NCBI GenBank assembly: GCA_028554795.2
Contig: CM068838.1
Location: 128,995,428-129,059,427, forward strand
Length of the DNA: 64,000 nucleotides
Source: Sinohyriopsis cumingii
Taxonomy: Eukaryota; Mollusca; Bivalvia; Unionida; Unionidae
Direction of reading: 5' to 3'
Part shown: positions 12,146 through 23,085 of the stretch, one piece after another
How the letters are laid out: each line of letters opens with the position of its first letter
Position numbering within the stretch: the first letter of the stretch is position 1
The notes under the pieces: generated by a model
Database searches by the model: none
Seen by the model: the letters and a program-made list of their open reading frames with translations, nothing else
Told to the model about the DNA's origin: nothing
Position numbers and translations under genes: made by a program

Positions 12146-14224
12146 TCACATAACGATGCTTAAGGATATGTAGCTTTTTGACGCACTGCTCAAAATTGAA
12201 GATAAGTTTCATTTTCTTTTAAGCTATTCATTATTCACTGGGCTAAGATATATGTATTTTGAGAAGTATGAGGATACTAAAGACTGAAGTTTGAAATTTT
12301 TTCAACTATTTAATGCACACTATAAATATGTTCTGGTAGCGTTTGCCCGCATATATCTTTACAAATTAATATATTTTAGCATATACCCTCATATACCTGG
12401 ATCTAAATGTAATATATGAAGCCAAGAAATGTACTCAAATACTTACACATTGTACTTTATTCATTAATATTTTCGTGTATTTAATTATTGTTTCCTCGTT
12501 TAAGACGAATCTCACGTTCCAGTTATCCTAACACAGGTGAATTTAAGGTTTCCCTCTCTGACCTACTTATGACCATGTAGCATTTTTGTAGATCAAAATG
12601 TGACCATTTCATCTATTAGATATCAACATGATTTACCGTTCATTTAGATTTCAAGAATAACTGCGCATAGTGTACGATGCGTTCCGTTATTATTTTTTAT
12701 AAAATGACTTGCGCCCATCTAGATTCACGTTATCAGTAGCTACACATACTACAGGCAAATATAGAGCAAAACATCCGAAAATTATTACTGAAAAAAATGC
12801 CCGAAGTTGGAGTGATTCTTTTTATCGATGTCATATCTATTCCATTATGTCCCGAAAATATACTTTGTATATTTTAATCTTTCACGAATCTATAACATAA
12901 TGATCTCTGTTTTAGTGACATCAACTTTTCTCACCTCCGCCGAAATCTTATGAGACTTGTACACCTTCTGTGTCTTTAGAGACTGTCACGTTGCCTGGCC
13001 ACGATTACGTAAGTCAAGAACAAAGGAATTGGTTAGAAGCCATGTGTATATGTTAGACCCTGCGGCTATAGTGGTCCTGTTCGGAATTGTTACGAGAGTC
13101 CAGCTTGTTGGGTGTCAAAAATCACATGTGGACGTTGAAAGATGTGTTCAAGAACAAGGGACACTTAGGCGTCGTAAATCTCACCACGCTGACAGCATTG
13201 TCTGCTAAATTGAATAGAACAGGGTAGAATCGATATCCAATCGGAATTGAGAGAGGATGTGGTCACCATTTCAACTCGAATTTAACTGAGTACGGTAGAC
13301 AAGAAACCCCCAGTCATTGTGAAACATCGTGCTGAGAAGTTGTAGCAATAACTCCGGAAAGCCACTCGTGAAATGGCGGGAAAACTTAGGAAATTCGAAG
13401 GAAAGACAAAGGTTCGTAACGGAAGATTTTAGGGGACAGACTTCCGGTGATGGTTTAGTCCCGAGTCTCTAGGAGAGAGATGGATTAGAGACTAATGGAG
13501 AAGTCGATTGTGAATCGAAGGCCAGTTGGAAAGCAGAGTCAAGGAGGAGGAGGAAAAGGAGTTGAGGAGGAGAAATTGGAAAAGAGCAGTGAAGGAGAAG
13601 GAGTTAGGAGGGAAGTCGTAAGGAGAGAAGGAATTGGCGGGATAGGAGAGATACAGATGAGTAGAAAACAAGGACAGGTGGAAAAGCGATCTCACACTAT
13701 AAATCACAGGATGCAATAGGCTATCACTTGGTCAAGAGGGAAAAGAGTGATTGTTAAATTATTATCATTTGAATATTGGATGGTATTAAATTGTTATTCT
13801 TTAGAATGTCACCTTTGTGTTCTTAATAATTTAACTGTCGGCATTGCTGACTGTGGGCTCGGAGCTTTACCTCTCTCTATCACTAAATTCACTTCCTACA
13901 ACATCGATCATGGGTGGGAATTCCATAGGAATTTAAATAATATATTGGGAGCACCTCACCCCAACCCTACCAAACCCCACGGTGGGCGCTTCGTCGGGGA
14001 TATGAATTAGACATAAATATTATCTTTACGACCTAAAGTTTTATTTGTTAGGAAGTATTAGTGAAATAGTTGTGACCTATTTTTCATTCTGTGTATTTTG
14101 AATTTTTATGATTTTTCATCTTGCGTATGTTATATTTGATATTTACATGCTTGGTAGATCTTTAGTTACTTGCAGTAATTGTGAAGCAAATATCGGGGAA
14201 ATTATCTTACCTGAGCGAAGTTAA
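12146..14224. other. Unassigned DNA, possibly containing the gypsy 5' LTR and leader
   Basis: No gene is supported. Short frames at 12957-13208 and 13747-14010 are matched in copy B with some changes but have no recognisable family. The purine-rich stretch 13440-13720 could be leader sequence. If the tggtgtcaaaagg motif at 14225 is the primer-binding site, the preceding bases would be the 3' end of a 5' LTR. I cannot identify a matching downstream LTR. Confidence 0.35.
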
Positions 14225-14323
14225 TGGTGTCAAAAGGTAAATATTTGGTTAGGAACGTGTAACATCTGTCAATTGTTTAGTTAGTCGAGACAAGGTATCA
14301 CTTACTGTTAGTATCATAATAAA

Positions 14324-15654
14324 ATGGCTACAGAAAGACATTTGATTAAGGAGTACCGTGCCATAGGCTCGGAAGATTTCTGGAACGAGGGAGATCGCCT
14401 GGCAGCGTTTATAGAGGAAAGAATCAAGGAATGGAAGGCAGAAAAATCAGCGGACAGAGAGCAGTCCAAGATATCAGCGGACAGAGAAACACAGAAAGAG
14501 CTAGACCTGGCTAGACTCGCTCACGCTCTCGAAATGGAGAAGGTAAGGTTAGCAGCCAGGGACACCGATAGGGACGACCGCAGTAAGATTCCTGGAGGGA
14601 GCGTACGACCATTTATCGATCACCGAATGGTACAAATAAGTATGCCAGAGTTCAACGACAAAGAAGAGACCATCGACGATTTCCTCGTGCAATTTGAGAA
14701 GCTCGGGGGCGCTCATAAATTCCCTCGCAGCATTGGGCGAATTGCGTATCAGCCGTTTTGCAAGGTGCAGCTGGCGAAGTTTACCACAGCTTAGCTGCAG
14801 ACGACGCTGACGACTACGGCGCGCTCAAGAAGGCCCTCCTTTGCCATTATCGGCTGATTGCCGAAACGTGCCGTAAACGTTTTCGGGATTCGACGAAAAA
14901 GACAACGGAAAGCCACTCTCAATTCCACACCCTTGTTTGAGGGTTATTTGAGAAGTGGATGAAGATGTCCGACAGTCTTTCTAGCAGAGAGAGAACACCG
15001 AGTGCTCGAGGAGATTGCCAGCATGGCGGAGAGATACGAGAAGGAAACACTCGAAGAGTGGAGGTTCCGAGGGTGCGGACCCACCCCATCCCACTGAGTT
15101 GTGCCGGGTGGGTGAAGGGAGAGCCGGCTGTCCGTAACTGTCAGGGCGACGAGAAGGTCGGAGGGGAATTCGCAGGTAAGGATGCCACCCATAGACCAGG
15201 ACAGGCCTCACAAACGAGAACGAGCCTTGCAGGTCTTCGAGGGCCGCCGACGTGTTACAACTGCAAGCGCCCGGGGCATTTTGCCAGGGACTGTTCCAAG
15301 GGCAGGCAGACCCAGGTGAATGACGTCGCTAGGAAAGAGTGCGAGCCGGAGGTAAGCTGTAACCCAGCGAACCTCGCGACTGTAAATTTTAACGGAGAAG
15401 GTGTCACCATCTTGTATGACACTGGGTGTAGCGTTCCAGCCATTGTCGACAAGAAATACGTGAAACCTGAGGATTACACAGGGAAGGTAATTGAATTCCA
15501 GTACGCGAACAGCGCTCGTGACTCGTTGTCAATGGCAGTCATTGACCTCGATTCGCCGTACGTGAAGGGGAAAATTGAAGCTGCGTGCTTGGCTGGACTA
15601 TCACATGACGTCATACTGGGATGTCGTTGTGTGTTGCCACAACCGAACCCCTAA
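14324..15654 (+). pseudogene. gypsy gag and protease, broken (copy A)
   Basis: Gag opens at ATG 14324 (MATERHLIKEYRAIG) with a charged helical N-terminus. A frameshift lies near 14758, a TGA at 14938-14940 is shared with copy B, and about 86 bases kept in copy B (from 54940) are deleted here. After the breaks, one frame to 15654 carries the nucleocapsid knuckle CYNCKRPGHFARDC and then the protease motif ILYDTGCSVPAIVD with its catalytic DTG. Gag would form the particle and protease would cut the polyprotein. No intact protein could be made from this copy. Confidence 0.8.
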
Positions 15655-15667
15655 ACCTGCACACCGA

Positions 15668-17081
15668 TGCCGGTGAGTGCTGTGGAAACCAGGTCCAAGA
15701 GTCGACAGACGAAAGCGACGCCGATAGAAGTTACGTCGACACCGGTCAGTAACGTTCTTCCGGCCGAATTGAGGAAGCTTTAGCAGGAAGACGCAACTCT
15801 GGCGCAGTTGCACAAATACGCTGCAGAAGGAACAGAGAAGGAAACTCCGAATGGTGCAGTGAAGTTCGCATATAAGAAAGGAATCTTTTATCGCCACGCC
15901 AGGAAAGGCAACGAACACTTCAAGCAAGTCGTCGTGCCAAAATACAAGCGAGGTGAAGTGTTGAAACTCACGCATGAAAGTCTCATGGGAGGACACATGG
16001 GAATTGCCAAGACGAGTGACCGTCTTGTCAAAGAATTCTACTGGCCAGGGGTCCAGGGAGATGTTAAGCGGTTCTGTTTCTCCTGTGACAAGTATTAGAT
16101 AATGGCACCAAAAACGGATCATCGACCAGTCGCCTTGGGGAGTACACCCCTTATGATGAACCATTTAGACGCGTCGCGATGAACTTGATCGGACCGATAA
16201 AACCCGCGTCGTCGCACGGAAATCGGTATATTTTAACGGTCGTAGATTTCGCTAATATTGTTTCGGAAACCGTTGCTGAAGCGCTGTTTGGGATTTGGTC
16301 AAAAGCCGCAGTGCCCGACGTGATCCTGACCGATCAAGGGACACAATTCATGAGTCGCGTGATGGCAGAGGTGAACCGATTGATGTCGATTAAGCACCTC
16401 ACGACTACACCGTATCACCCCCAATGTAACGGACTGGTCGAACGGTTTAACGTGACGTTGAAAAACACGCTCAAGAAGCTCTGCGTAGGCCACCTAAAAG
16501 ATTGGGATCGGTATATTCCTACCACAAGTGAGTTTAGGGTTTACTCCCTTTGAACTCTTGTATGGGAGGACCGTACGTGGCCCAATCGCCGTACTGAGAC
16601 AGCTGTGGACGGACGATCACACTGTCGAAGAGGTACGTACTACCTATCAGTACGTCGCGGATTTGCGAAACAAACTGGAGGAAGTTTGTTTCCTCGCACA
16701 GAGAACCTCAAGCGAGTGTAGTCGAGTCAGGCGAAGAATAACAACAAGCGCGCAAAACCACACAAGTATGAAGTAGGGGACAAGGTGTTTTTGCTGTTGC
16801 CCCAAGAACACAACAAGCTGCAAGTTTCTTGGACAGGTCCGTACGTCATAACGGGGAAGGTCGAAGGTCAAACCTATCGGATACGACTACCGAATAAGGA
16901 GAAGTTTACCATGCCAATCTCCTTAAGAGATGCCGGGAAAAAGAGACCGCCAGCGATTTTCTCGTCGCCACTATCGTCACCGAGGACGCCGAAGTCGATA
17001 TGGAAGGCGCAAACACTGTCCCGGGCTGTCCGTTACCGAGGGCTGAGACACCCTCGGACGTGGAGAGTGACCCCATGTTGA
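15668..17081 (+). pseudogene. gypsy integrase, broken (copy A)
   Basis: From 15668 the frame resembles a protease-integrase linker, interrupted by TAG at about 15781 (CAG in copy B). Then comes the HHCC finger (HESLMGGHMG ... CFSC), another TAG near 16096 (CAG in copy B), and the catalytic core from 16179: VVDFAN (first Asp), ILTDQGTQF (second Asp), and CNGLVERFN (Glu). A deletion relative to copy B near 16530 breaks the frame. The GPY-type motif WTGPYVI (about 16829-16850) closes the integrase, as in Ty3/gypsy integrases. The order places it upstream of reverse transcriptase. Confidence 0.8.
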
Positions 17082-18153
17082 CTGTGGTACAGAGGTAAGA
17101 GATAGTGACGTTGCTGGCCGGGTATTCCGATGTGCTTACGGAAATACCCGGGAGAACGTCACTTGTCGCATTCGGGTTATAGCTGGTGTAAGACCGGCCA
17201 GTCAAGCGGAAACCCTACCCATTGCCCATCGCGAAGCGACAAGTCGTAAGGGAAGAGATCGAGCAGATGGTTACTCTGGGAATAATCGAGCCCGCCGACT
17301 CTCCGTACAGCTCTCCGGTAGTCCTAGTGCAGAACAAGGATGGCACACATCGGTTTTGTGTCGACTACCGGAAGCTGAATCAGATGACGAAATTTCAAGT
17401 TGAAATGCTACCTGACCCGAACATATATTCGCTTCTGTCTCGAAAGCGAAATATTTCTCGAAGTTGCATTTGTCCAAAGGCTATTGGCAAATTCCTGTAA
17501 GGAAGGAGGATAGGGCATAGTTCGCTTTTGATACCCCTGATGGGACCTACCAATGGTTGGTCATGCCGTTCGGAGTCCAGAATGCGCCCAGAGTCTTCAC
17601 TAGAATGATGCGGAAGTTGTTGGAGCCCATGCGCGATAGGGGTGTCCACAACTTCATGGATGATCTCTTGCTAGCCACAAAGACGTGGGGTGAACACCAC
17701 GCTCTGCTAGCTGACGTTTTGGAGCGGCTACGTCAGGCGGGATTGACAGCTCGCCCTTCCAAATGTCGCCTTGGGTTCCGGACATTGGACTATTTGGGAC
17801 ATACCCTGAGTCAAGGCGCGCTGTCCCCCGAAAGGTCGAAGGTGGATCAGCTGAGAAACGCCGCACGGCCCACCACGAAAACTGAGGTGAGATCATTTCT
17901 GGGATTGGCCGGGTATTACCGGAGGTATGTGGCCAATTTCAGTGCGATTGCGGGGCCGTTGTCTCACCTAACGAAGAAACAGGCCCCGAGTAAAGTTATT
18001 TTAACGGGTGCATGTGAGCACGCTTTCCAAACGCTAAAGGATAGGCTTACATCCGACGCGGATGTCCGTCTACCGGATCTGTCCAAAGACTTCGTGCTTC
18101 GCACTTACGCATGTGACACGGGAATGGGAGCAAGAGGGGACGCTTTTTCTTGA
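17082..18153 (+). pseudogene. gypsy reverse transcriptase with truncated RNase H (copy A)
   Basis: RT motifs are clear across frames: GIIEPADSPYSSPVVLVQNKDG, then RFCVDYRKLNQ, LSKGYWQIPV in another frame after a shift near 17420, MPFGVQNAPRVFTRMM, and the catalytic FMDDLLLAT (Phe replaces the usual Tyr of YxDD). The thumb and connection follow (LDYLGHTLS, SFLGLAGYYRRYV). The RNase H start DFVLRTYACD is cut off at 18153 before its catalytic residues. A TAG interrupts the palm at 17518. Only the 3' end and any downstream LTR are missing; the truncation is identical in copy B. Confidence 0.85.
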
Positions 18154-18765
<612 letters not shown>

Positions 18766-18862
18766 AACGCGCATTAGAAGGAATAGATAAATAAAGATGA
18801 CGTTTTAGTGAATAAATAAAATAAAGTCTTAAATATATGAATAAAAAGACCCTAAATCTTAC

Positions 18863-18943
18863 CTTGGCGAAAGTGACAATATTCTAAACTCTATGACTTG
18901 AAATGCAAATGTTCCTTGGAGATGTTCAATTGGACCTTTATAA
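18863..18943 (-). promoter_or_regulatory. Orphan TATA promoter and non-coding leader exon (copy A)
   Basis: Read on the reverse strand there is a TTATAAAGG box (18935-18943), about 30 bases to a likely start, a short exon similar to the leaders at 31258-31302 and 38810-38845, and a splice donor CCAAG|GTAAGA (exon end 18863). In the related genes the next exon encodes a secreted protein. Here the downstream sequence holds only a (TA)n tract and the gypsy relic. The promoter appears to have lost its coding exon or to drive an unknown transcript. The duplicate lies at 58930-59010. Confidence 0.6.
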
Positions 18944-20373
18944 TGATGCCGTCAAAATGATATTTGTGCATTGACATGGGTAAGGGCATCATTTATTACA
19001 ATAGCCTCTGGATAAATATAATCAATCACCCATAATATTAAACCCAGAGGAAGGGGAAATGCATGCTTAATTTGTTTTATACTTTACTTGAATTGCATCT
19101 TGTTATAGCACACTGTGTGGCAAAGCTGTGTGTCTTATGCCAATATACAGAATATTTATCATGTATGTCTTACATGTCCGAGAAACTAGCATTACGGAAC
19201 AAACACAGATTTCTATGCCAGGAGCGTAGAAAAGCTGTTGTTTGTTGGCGGTGGTGGTGTGGAGTTGGCAAACGGAGGTTTTGTCAAGCTGACTTGTGGC
19301 CTGATATCAACGTCTTATTGCATATCGATAACATGTGGTATTTCATCATGGTCCCATATTTAGGATCCATGATTCAAAATAGCCAAACTTTTGGATGAAT
19401 TTCACGACACTATATATACATATAATGAAAGTGAACTAGGATCTGTCAAATCAGCATGAACTTTTACTGCTGGATATGCGTTCGCTTTCTGACACATGTA
19501 ACCAAAATATGTTTGAATATATACATAGAGCCCAAGGATTTATAGTATATTTCAATTTAGTCCGAGAAAGAGATGCAAACCTTTACTGATAGTGGCTGAC
19601 CATTCAGAGGTCGATTTAGTCTATTCTTTAAAATGTGTAATCCGTGCCAACAGTTATTTCCTCACTCATTGATATACATTTTAGAGGCTAACTGGTATTT
19701 CTCGACCAGCTGAAGGGTCCATTGGGCAATATGTGCAGAATATTTCCAGATGAAATCCCATCTTTGACAAGTTGTAAATGTGCGTGGAAGAACACTAGCA
19801 AACACAATATGCGATCTCGAATTTCTTGTGTATATCGGACGAGAATTTGGGATACGCCTTTTGTTGAGAAAGTGACCACAACAACATGGAAATCCAAGTT
19901 ATTGCATTCCCGAGAAATAGCTTGGTGAAGTGTTCGGTGTATTTTGAAGTTAAATTTAATCAAATGAAATCTTTAAAGTTTTTCACCAATGTAGAGGAAT
20001 CCAGTAAACGTATAACACTCGAATGCATCAATATATTTATATTTTGTGGTGCGAGTGTAAGGCAAACTTTGGTCCGTTACTCAGAGTCAACATCCTCAGC
20101 GTGTTTTCAATATTGAATATCTGCATATTACAATTGAGTATTAAGGGAAATAAAGGCTATTTTCAAGAAATAATTTGTGTTTCATTGTTTCGTTTTCTAT
20201 TTTCTATTTCATAAGTTGGATTTAGTAACTTTCAATACTTTTGAGAATAAAGATGATATTATGAAGAAAAGGAAAGGCGTATAGTTACTGCAATTACTTA
20301 GACTTGTAACCACAGTTATGAAGCTCTGTATCAGTTGTTGCATGATTAAAACAATTCGTTATCACTTATTGCA
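18944..20373. other. Upstream region of the leader-exon family, otherwise unassigned
   Basis: The first 450 bases resemble 38880-39310, the upstream region of the reverse-strand secreted-protein gene (shared blocks around 'gaattgcatc', 'ggcggtggtggtg' and 'gcatatcgataac'). The two are therefore paralogous promoter regions. From about 19450 I recognise nothing. Confidence 0.55.
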
Positions 20374-20404
<31 letters not shown>

Positions 20405-20467
20405 TGTATGTATGTATGTATGTATGTATGCATGTATGTATGTATGGATGTATTATCACTTATCGCA

Positions 20468-20502
<35 letters not shown>

Positions 20503-20692
20503 TGTATGTATGTATGTATGCGTGCATGTATGTATGTATGTATGTATGTATTATCACTTATCGCAATATATATGTATGTATGTATGTATGTATATATGTT
20601 TGTATGTATGTATGCATGCATGCATGTATGTATGTATGTATGTATGTATGTATGTATGTATGTATGTATGTATGTATGTATGTATGTATACC
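20374..20692. repeat. (ATGT)n microsatellite with a recurring interruption
   Basis: Tetranucleotide ATGT repeats are broken twice by a 'ttatcacttatcgcaatata' segment, indicating that a larger unit was itself duplicated. A similar segment (ttatcacttattgcaatatg) precedes the array at 20357. The whole region is missing from copy B. Confidence 0.95.
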
Positions 20693-20807
20693 TAACAAAG
20701 CCATTTGTCCCAAGCAAACAGTCATAAACAGTTTAAAAATATAGTTGATGAAATAACCGTGCCCTTGCAAATATTAATAAATAGCATTATCCTCTGACGA
20801 TGTCTGC

Positions 20808-21045
20808 AGTGTGGCAGTTTATAGTGATGTCTAGCACTGATGCATCATGTCGCAGCTACGTAGCAAGATCTCCCAGTGAATCACATTATCCTGACACTAG
20901 GACTGACCAGTCCTAGCACTAAGCTGCTAATGCTGAGCGCCAGGCGAGAAAGATGCTAGTACCATTTTTATATGTCTATGGTATGACTCGGCGGGGGTTC
21001 GACCCCCGCGACATCCCGAGGTGAGATGTGAGTGAAATCTGATTA
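20808..21045 (-). mobile_element. SINE-2 copy, 5'-truncated
   Basis: It shares its 3' portion with the fuller SINE-2 at 31622-31882 (gtctgcagtgtggcagttta, cacattatcctgacac, tgagcgcc). A B-box-like ggggttcgaccccc is present at about 20994-21008, but the tRNA A-box end is not recognisable. Copy B keeps only its right part (60128-60330). Confidence 0.7.
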
Positions 21046-21541
21046 AGTTTATATGTTCAGACAATGGCCTCAGACCACTTATGGCCAATATTTATTATTT
21101 TTCTATTAGGAAGAAAGAACTAGAAACAACGTTCGACATATTCGAAGTATTAACCATATATTTGGGTGTTATTTATGCTATGTAGAAGATTCACAAAGCA
21201 AAGTTAAATCTTCAATTGAAGTTAGGTGATAATTGTAATTCATTGTTGTAAATGTCAAAAGAGATCTTAACAACATATTGATATTGGAAGGTTTGGATAC
21301 ATCAGGGTGACACTGATGAGCTATTGTGCATAAAAATGAAGTCAACGGTGTGGATATATTACATGTTTATAAATTTATTAAAGTAGTTTTGAACGATAGA
21401 AATACTTAGATAATTGGGGTGAGACTTATTTAGGTAATCTGATTTGCTGATTAAGGCGAATAAATACAGCACATATACATGAAGGTATCAATATAGTCGC
21501 CCTGAAGACATAATATGTCTGATATGTAATACTGAAATAGA
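21046..21541. other. Left flank of the Polinton insertion
   Basis: Non-coding. Bases 21285-21400 are the inverted counterpart of about 39900-40000, so this flank belongs to the old inverted duplication that includes the secreted-protein genes. Confidence 0.6.
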
Positions 21542-21547
21542 AACTAA
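21542..21547. repeat. Left target-site duplication AACTAA
   Basis: Six bases directly before the Polinton terminus, repeated at 30513-30518. The uninterrupted single copy is at 60839-60844 in copy B. A 6-bp duplication is the Polinton/Maverick hallmark. Confidence 0.93.
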
Positions 21548-21919
21548 AGTAGTCAATAGGGATACCGTTTGGACTATAGGGCATACCATTAAAAACACCC
21601 TTGGGCCAATATAGGAACAATGTAAATTTAACAGGGGAAATATGGCTGGGTCAATATAGGGACAATGTAAATTGAACATGGGAAAAATGGCTGGGTCAAT
21701 ATGGGGACAAGGGGAATTGAACATGGGAAAAAAATCTTGGGCAGGTTGAGTCTCAAGGGAAATGGAACAGGGTCGGGACCCTATTTTAATAAGGTCCCGA
21801 CCTGATGGGTCTCTATTTTTTTGTTTTTTTTAAAAATAAAAAAATAAAAAAATGGGGCTAGGCAATTGAAAGTCTCTTTTCGGGAGATTGGAGTGGCCCT
21901 GAAAAGGGCCTTTGGGTTT
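21548..21919 (+). repeat. Left terminal inverted repeat of the Polinton
   Basis: It matches the reverse complement of 30186-30512. It opens agtagtcaatagggatacc, contains about three 45-bp tandem units (gggtcaatatagggacaat...) at 21603-21738, then a palindrome ggtcgggacc/ggtcccgacc (21771-21802) that the right repeat lacks, an A/T tract, and the inner segment ggcaattgaaagtct leading into the histone-type stem-loop. Confidence 0.93.
21871..21914 (-). terminator. Histone-type 3' stem-loop and downstream element (left TIR)
   Basis: The transcript strand reads CCCAAA, then GGCCCTTTTCAGGGCC (21895-21910), then ACTCC. The stem and the TTTC loop fit the histone mRNA consensus GGCYCUUUUCAGRGCC. About 11-13 bases further lies a purine-rich CCGAAAAGAGACT (21871-21883), where the U7-pairing histone downstream element would sit. 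The stop codon of the reverse-strand gene at 21932 is 21 bases upstream. No AATAAA was seen. It probably closes the polymerase-BIR transcription unit. Confidence 0.85.
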
Positions 21920-21931
21920 CTTCTTCTTCTT

Positions 21932-22393
21932 CTAACTCCTCCACTTCTTCCACCAAGTCCTCACGTTTTCCATTATTCCTTTCTTCTTCTTCTTCTTCTC
22001 CTCCTCCTCTGGCATCCAGTCAGGATGACCCAAGGCTCTGAACTTTTCCTGGACTTTGATCCAATTCTGATTGAGTCTCTCAAACTCTGCCTGTTTCTTT
22101 TTGTTTTCCTGATCTTTTCTTTCTTTATTCCATCTCTCTTTTATCTTCTTTACCTCTACCTCCATCACTTTTCTCATTAACTCCTCTCCTTTCTTCAGTC
22201 TGTCCAAACAAATATGAACAACACGAAAGACAAAAATACATAAAAGCCAAATAGTTATGTACAGGAATAAAAAACACATCAAAACGATCAAAGTGGAATA
22301 TAAACAAGTCTCTGTACAACATGTTTTGGGTAAAGAAGATGTCCTAGGAACAGTATGTAATGTTCTTACAGTCTCTACATGAGGTATTGTCAC
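21932..22393 (-). CDS. Membrane-anchored coiled-coil protein of the Polinton (start uncertain)
   Basis: The protein has one strongly hydrophobic segment (CFLFLYITIWLLCIFVF, about residues 40-56) followed by a long Lys/Glu-rich helix that looks like a coiled coil, then a basic, Trp-rich end (TWWKKWRS). The annotated edge opens with GTG. The same frame stays open further upstream into the preceding small gene, so the two may be one gene with a frame break near 22500; the first in-frame ATG is otherwise inside the membrane segment. The stop lies 21 bases before a histone-type 3' stem-loop. I do not recognise a family. Position at the end of the polymerase gene string suggests co-expression. Role unknown. 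Confidence 0.55.
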   Translation of the reverse strand: MTIPHVETVRTLHTVPRTSSLPKTCCTETCLYSTLIVLMCFLFLYITIWLLCIFVFRVVHICLDRLKKGEELMRKVMEVEVKKIKERWNKERKDQENKKKQAEFERLNQNWIKVQEKFRALGHPDWMPEEEEKKKKKKGIMENVRTWWKKWRS

Positions 22394-22418
22394 ACAAGTG
22401 TCCTCCTGGAATGACCTT

Positions 22419-22622
22419 TCAGAAGCAATAAGACAGTCCTGTCCTGAAGCGAGGTAAACGAAATCCCAGAAAACAAGTCACTAAGACACACACTATGCGT
22501 CGTCCCAAATTGAATGGATACAGTTCTTGTAATAATTGATGGTAATGATCCACGGTTTGAATATGATCATTTAGTTCCTTCCACGGAATCTGTTCAATCA
22601 CTTGTGACATAAGCCATGGCAT
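22419..22622 (-). CDS. Small uncharacterised Polinton ORF, possibly the N-part of the next gene
   Basis: A 67-residue frame starting at ATG 22622 (MPWLMSQVIEQIPWKELND). The N-terminal half is helical with aromatic residues; the C-terminal half (CVLVTCFLGFRLPRFRTG) is different in character, and the neighbouring frame is open across the same bases, suggesting a frame break near 22500 that would join it to the membrane/coiled-coil protein. No family is recognised. It lies 64 bases after the preceding gene's stop, a larger gap than between the upstream cistrons. Confidence 0.4.
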   Translation of the reverse strand: MPWLMSQVIEQIPWKELNDHIQTVDHYHQLLQELYPFNLGRRIVCVLVTCFLGFRLPRFRTGLSYCF

Positions 22623-22686
22623 GGATTCCTGATTTTATAGTCTCTTTATTTCGGAAACAATAAAGGTACTTTCTAACTAGACATCT

Positions 22687-23085
22687 TCATTCTCCAGTAG
22701 GGAATCTAAATCTTGCATACTGTAACCTACACTTCAGAGTTTGTCTAGATGTTTCGTCTTCCGCTAAGCAGATTCCACGTAACATATGTTGGTAATCCTT
22801 TAACTCGTCTTCCTCAATGCGTTGCTCTAGGTGAATCTCGAAGTAATCAAAATTACGAACATTTAGTTCATTCACTAACTGAAAGTGTTGAACAAGGTCT
22901 GACCATTGAAACAATTTCTGACGAATCAGTCCTCTTATACCATTCAGGTACCAGTGGTTAAAGATCTGGTGACGTAACGGATGCAATTGTTCTTTACGTT
23001 TGACTTGTATTTTGACCAGCTCTCGGTAAATGCGTTCTCTCAACTCCACAGGCAAAGCACGAATGTTCTCTTGTAAAGTATCCAT
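22687..23085 (-). CDS. Uncharacterised 132-residue Polinton protein
   Basis: A complete frame from ATG 23085 to TGA 22687. The N-terminus (ALPVELRERIYRELVKIQVK) faintly recalls the F-box pattern LPxELxxxI, but the rest (HWYLNGIRGLIRQKLFQW, FDYFEIHLEQRIEEDELKDY) does not extend the match, so I do not assign it. It is soluble, helical and charged, with no signal peptide. Its ATG directly follows the TAA that ends the BIR reading frame of the upstream gene, giving a touching stop/start junction, and its own stop overlaps an ATG (ATGA) that opens only a five-codon frame. It is probably translated from a multicistronic message. Confidence 0.6.
   Translation of the reverse strand: MDTLQENIRALPVELRERIYRELVKIQVKRKEQLHPLRHQIFNHWYLNGIRGLIRQKLFQWSDLVQHFQLVNELNVRNFDYFEIHLEQRIEEDELKDYQHMLRGICLAEDETSRQTLKCRLQYARFRFPTGE

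Larger units (their letters stand above)
14225..18153 (+). mobile_element. Ty3/gypsy retrotransposon relic with Gag-PR-INT-RT order (copy A)
   Basis: Domains read in order: Gag with CCHC zinc knuckle (15253-15294), DTG aspartic protease (15418-15426), integrase HHCC finger and D,D-35-E core (15808-16553), a GPY module (about 16829-16850), reverse transcriptase (about 17230-17990), and only the first bases of RNase H, where the homology stops at 18153. Integrase before RT is the arrangement of Ty1/copia and of the unusual Gmr1 clade of Ty3/gypsy. The GPY module and Gag features favour the latter. Several breaks are shared with copy B, so the element was dead before the block duplicated. No LTR pair is seen. 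Confidence 0.85.

Noticed and set aside
20318..20770. Long frames of Met-Tyr-Val-Cys or Thr-Tyr-Ile-His repeats on both strands
   Set aside because: They are translations of the (ATGT)n microsatellite, open in every frame because the repeat lacks stops.
21603..21738. CRISPR-like array
   Set aside because: The 45-bp units abut directly with no unique spacers, and the setting is an animal-genome transposon TIR.
22687..23085. Assignment as an F-box protein from LPVELRERIYREL
   Set aside because: Only the first few positions resemble an F-box; the rest of the domain pattern is not visible.
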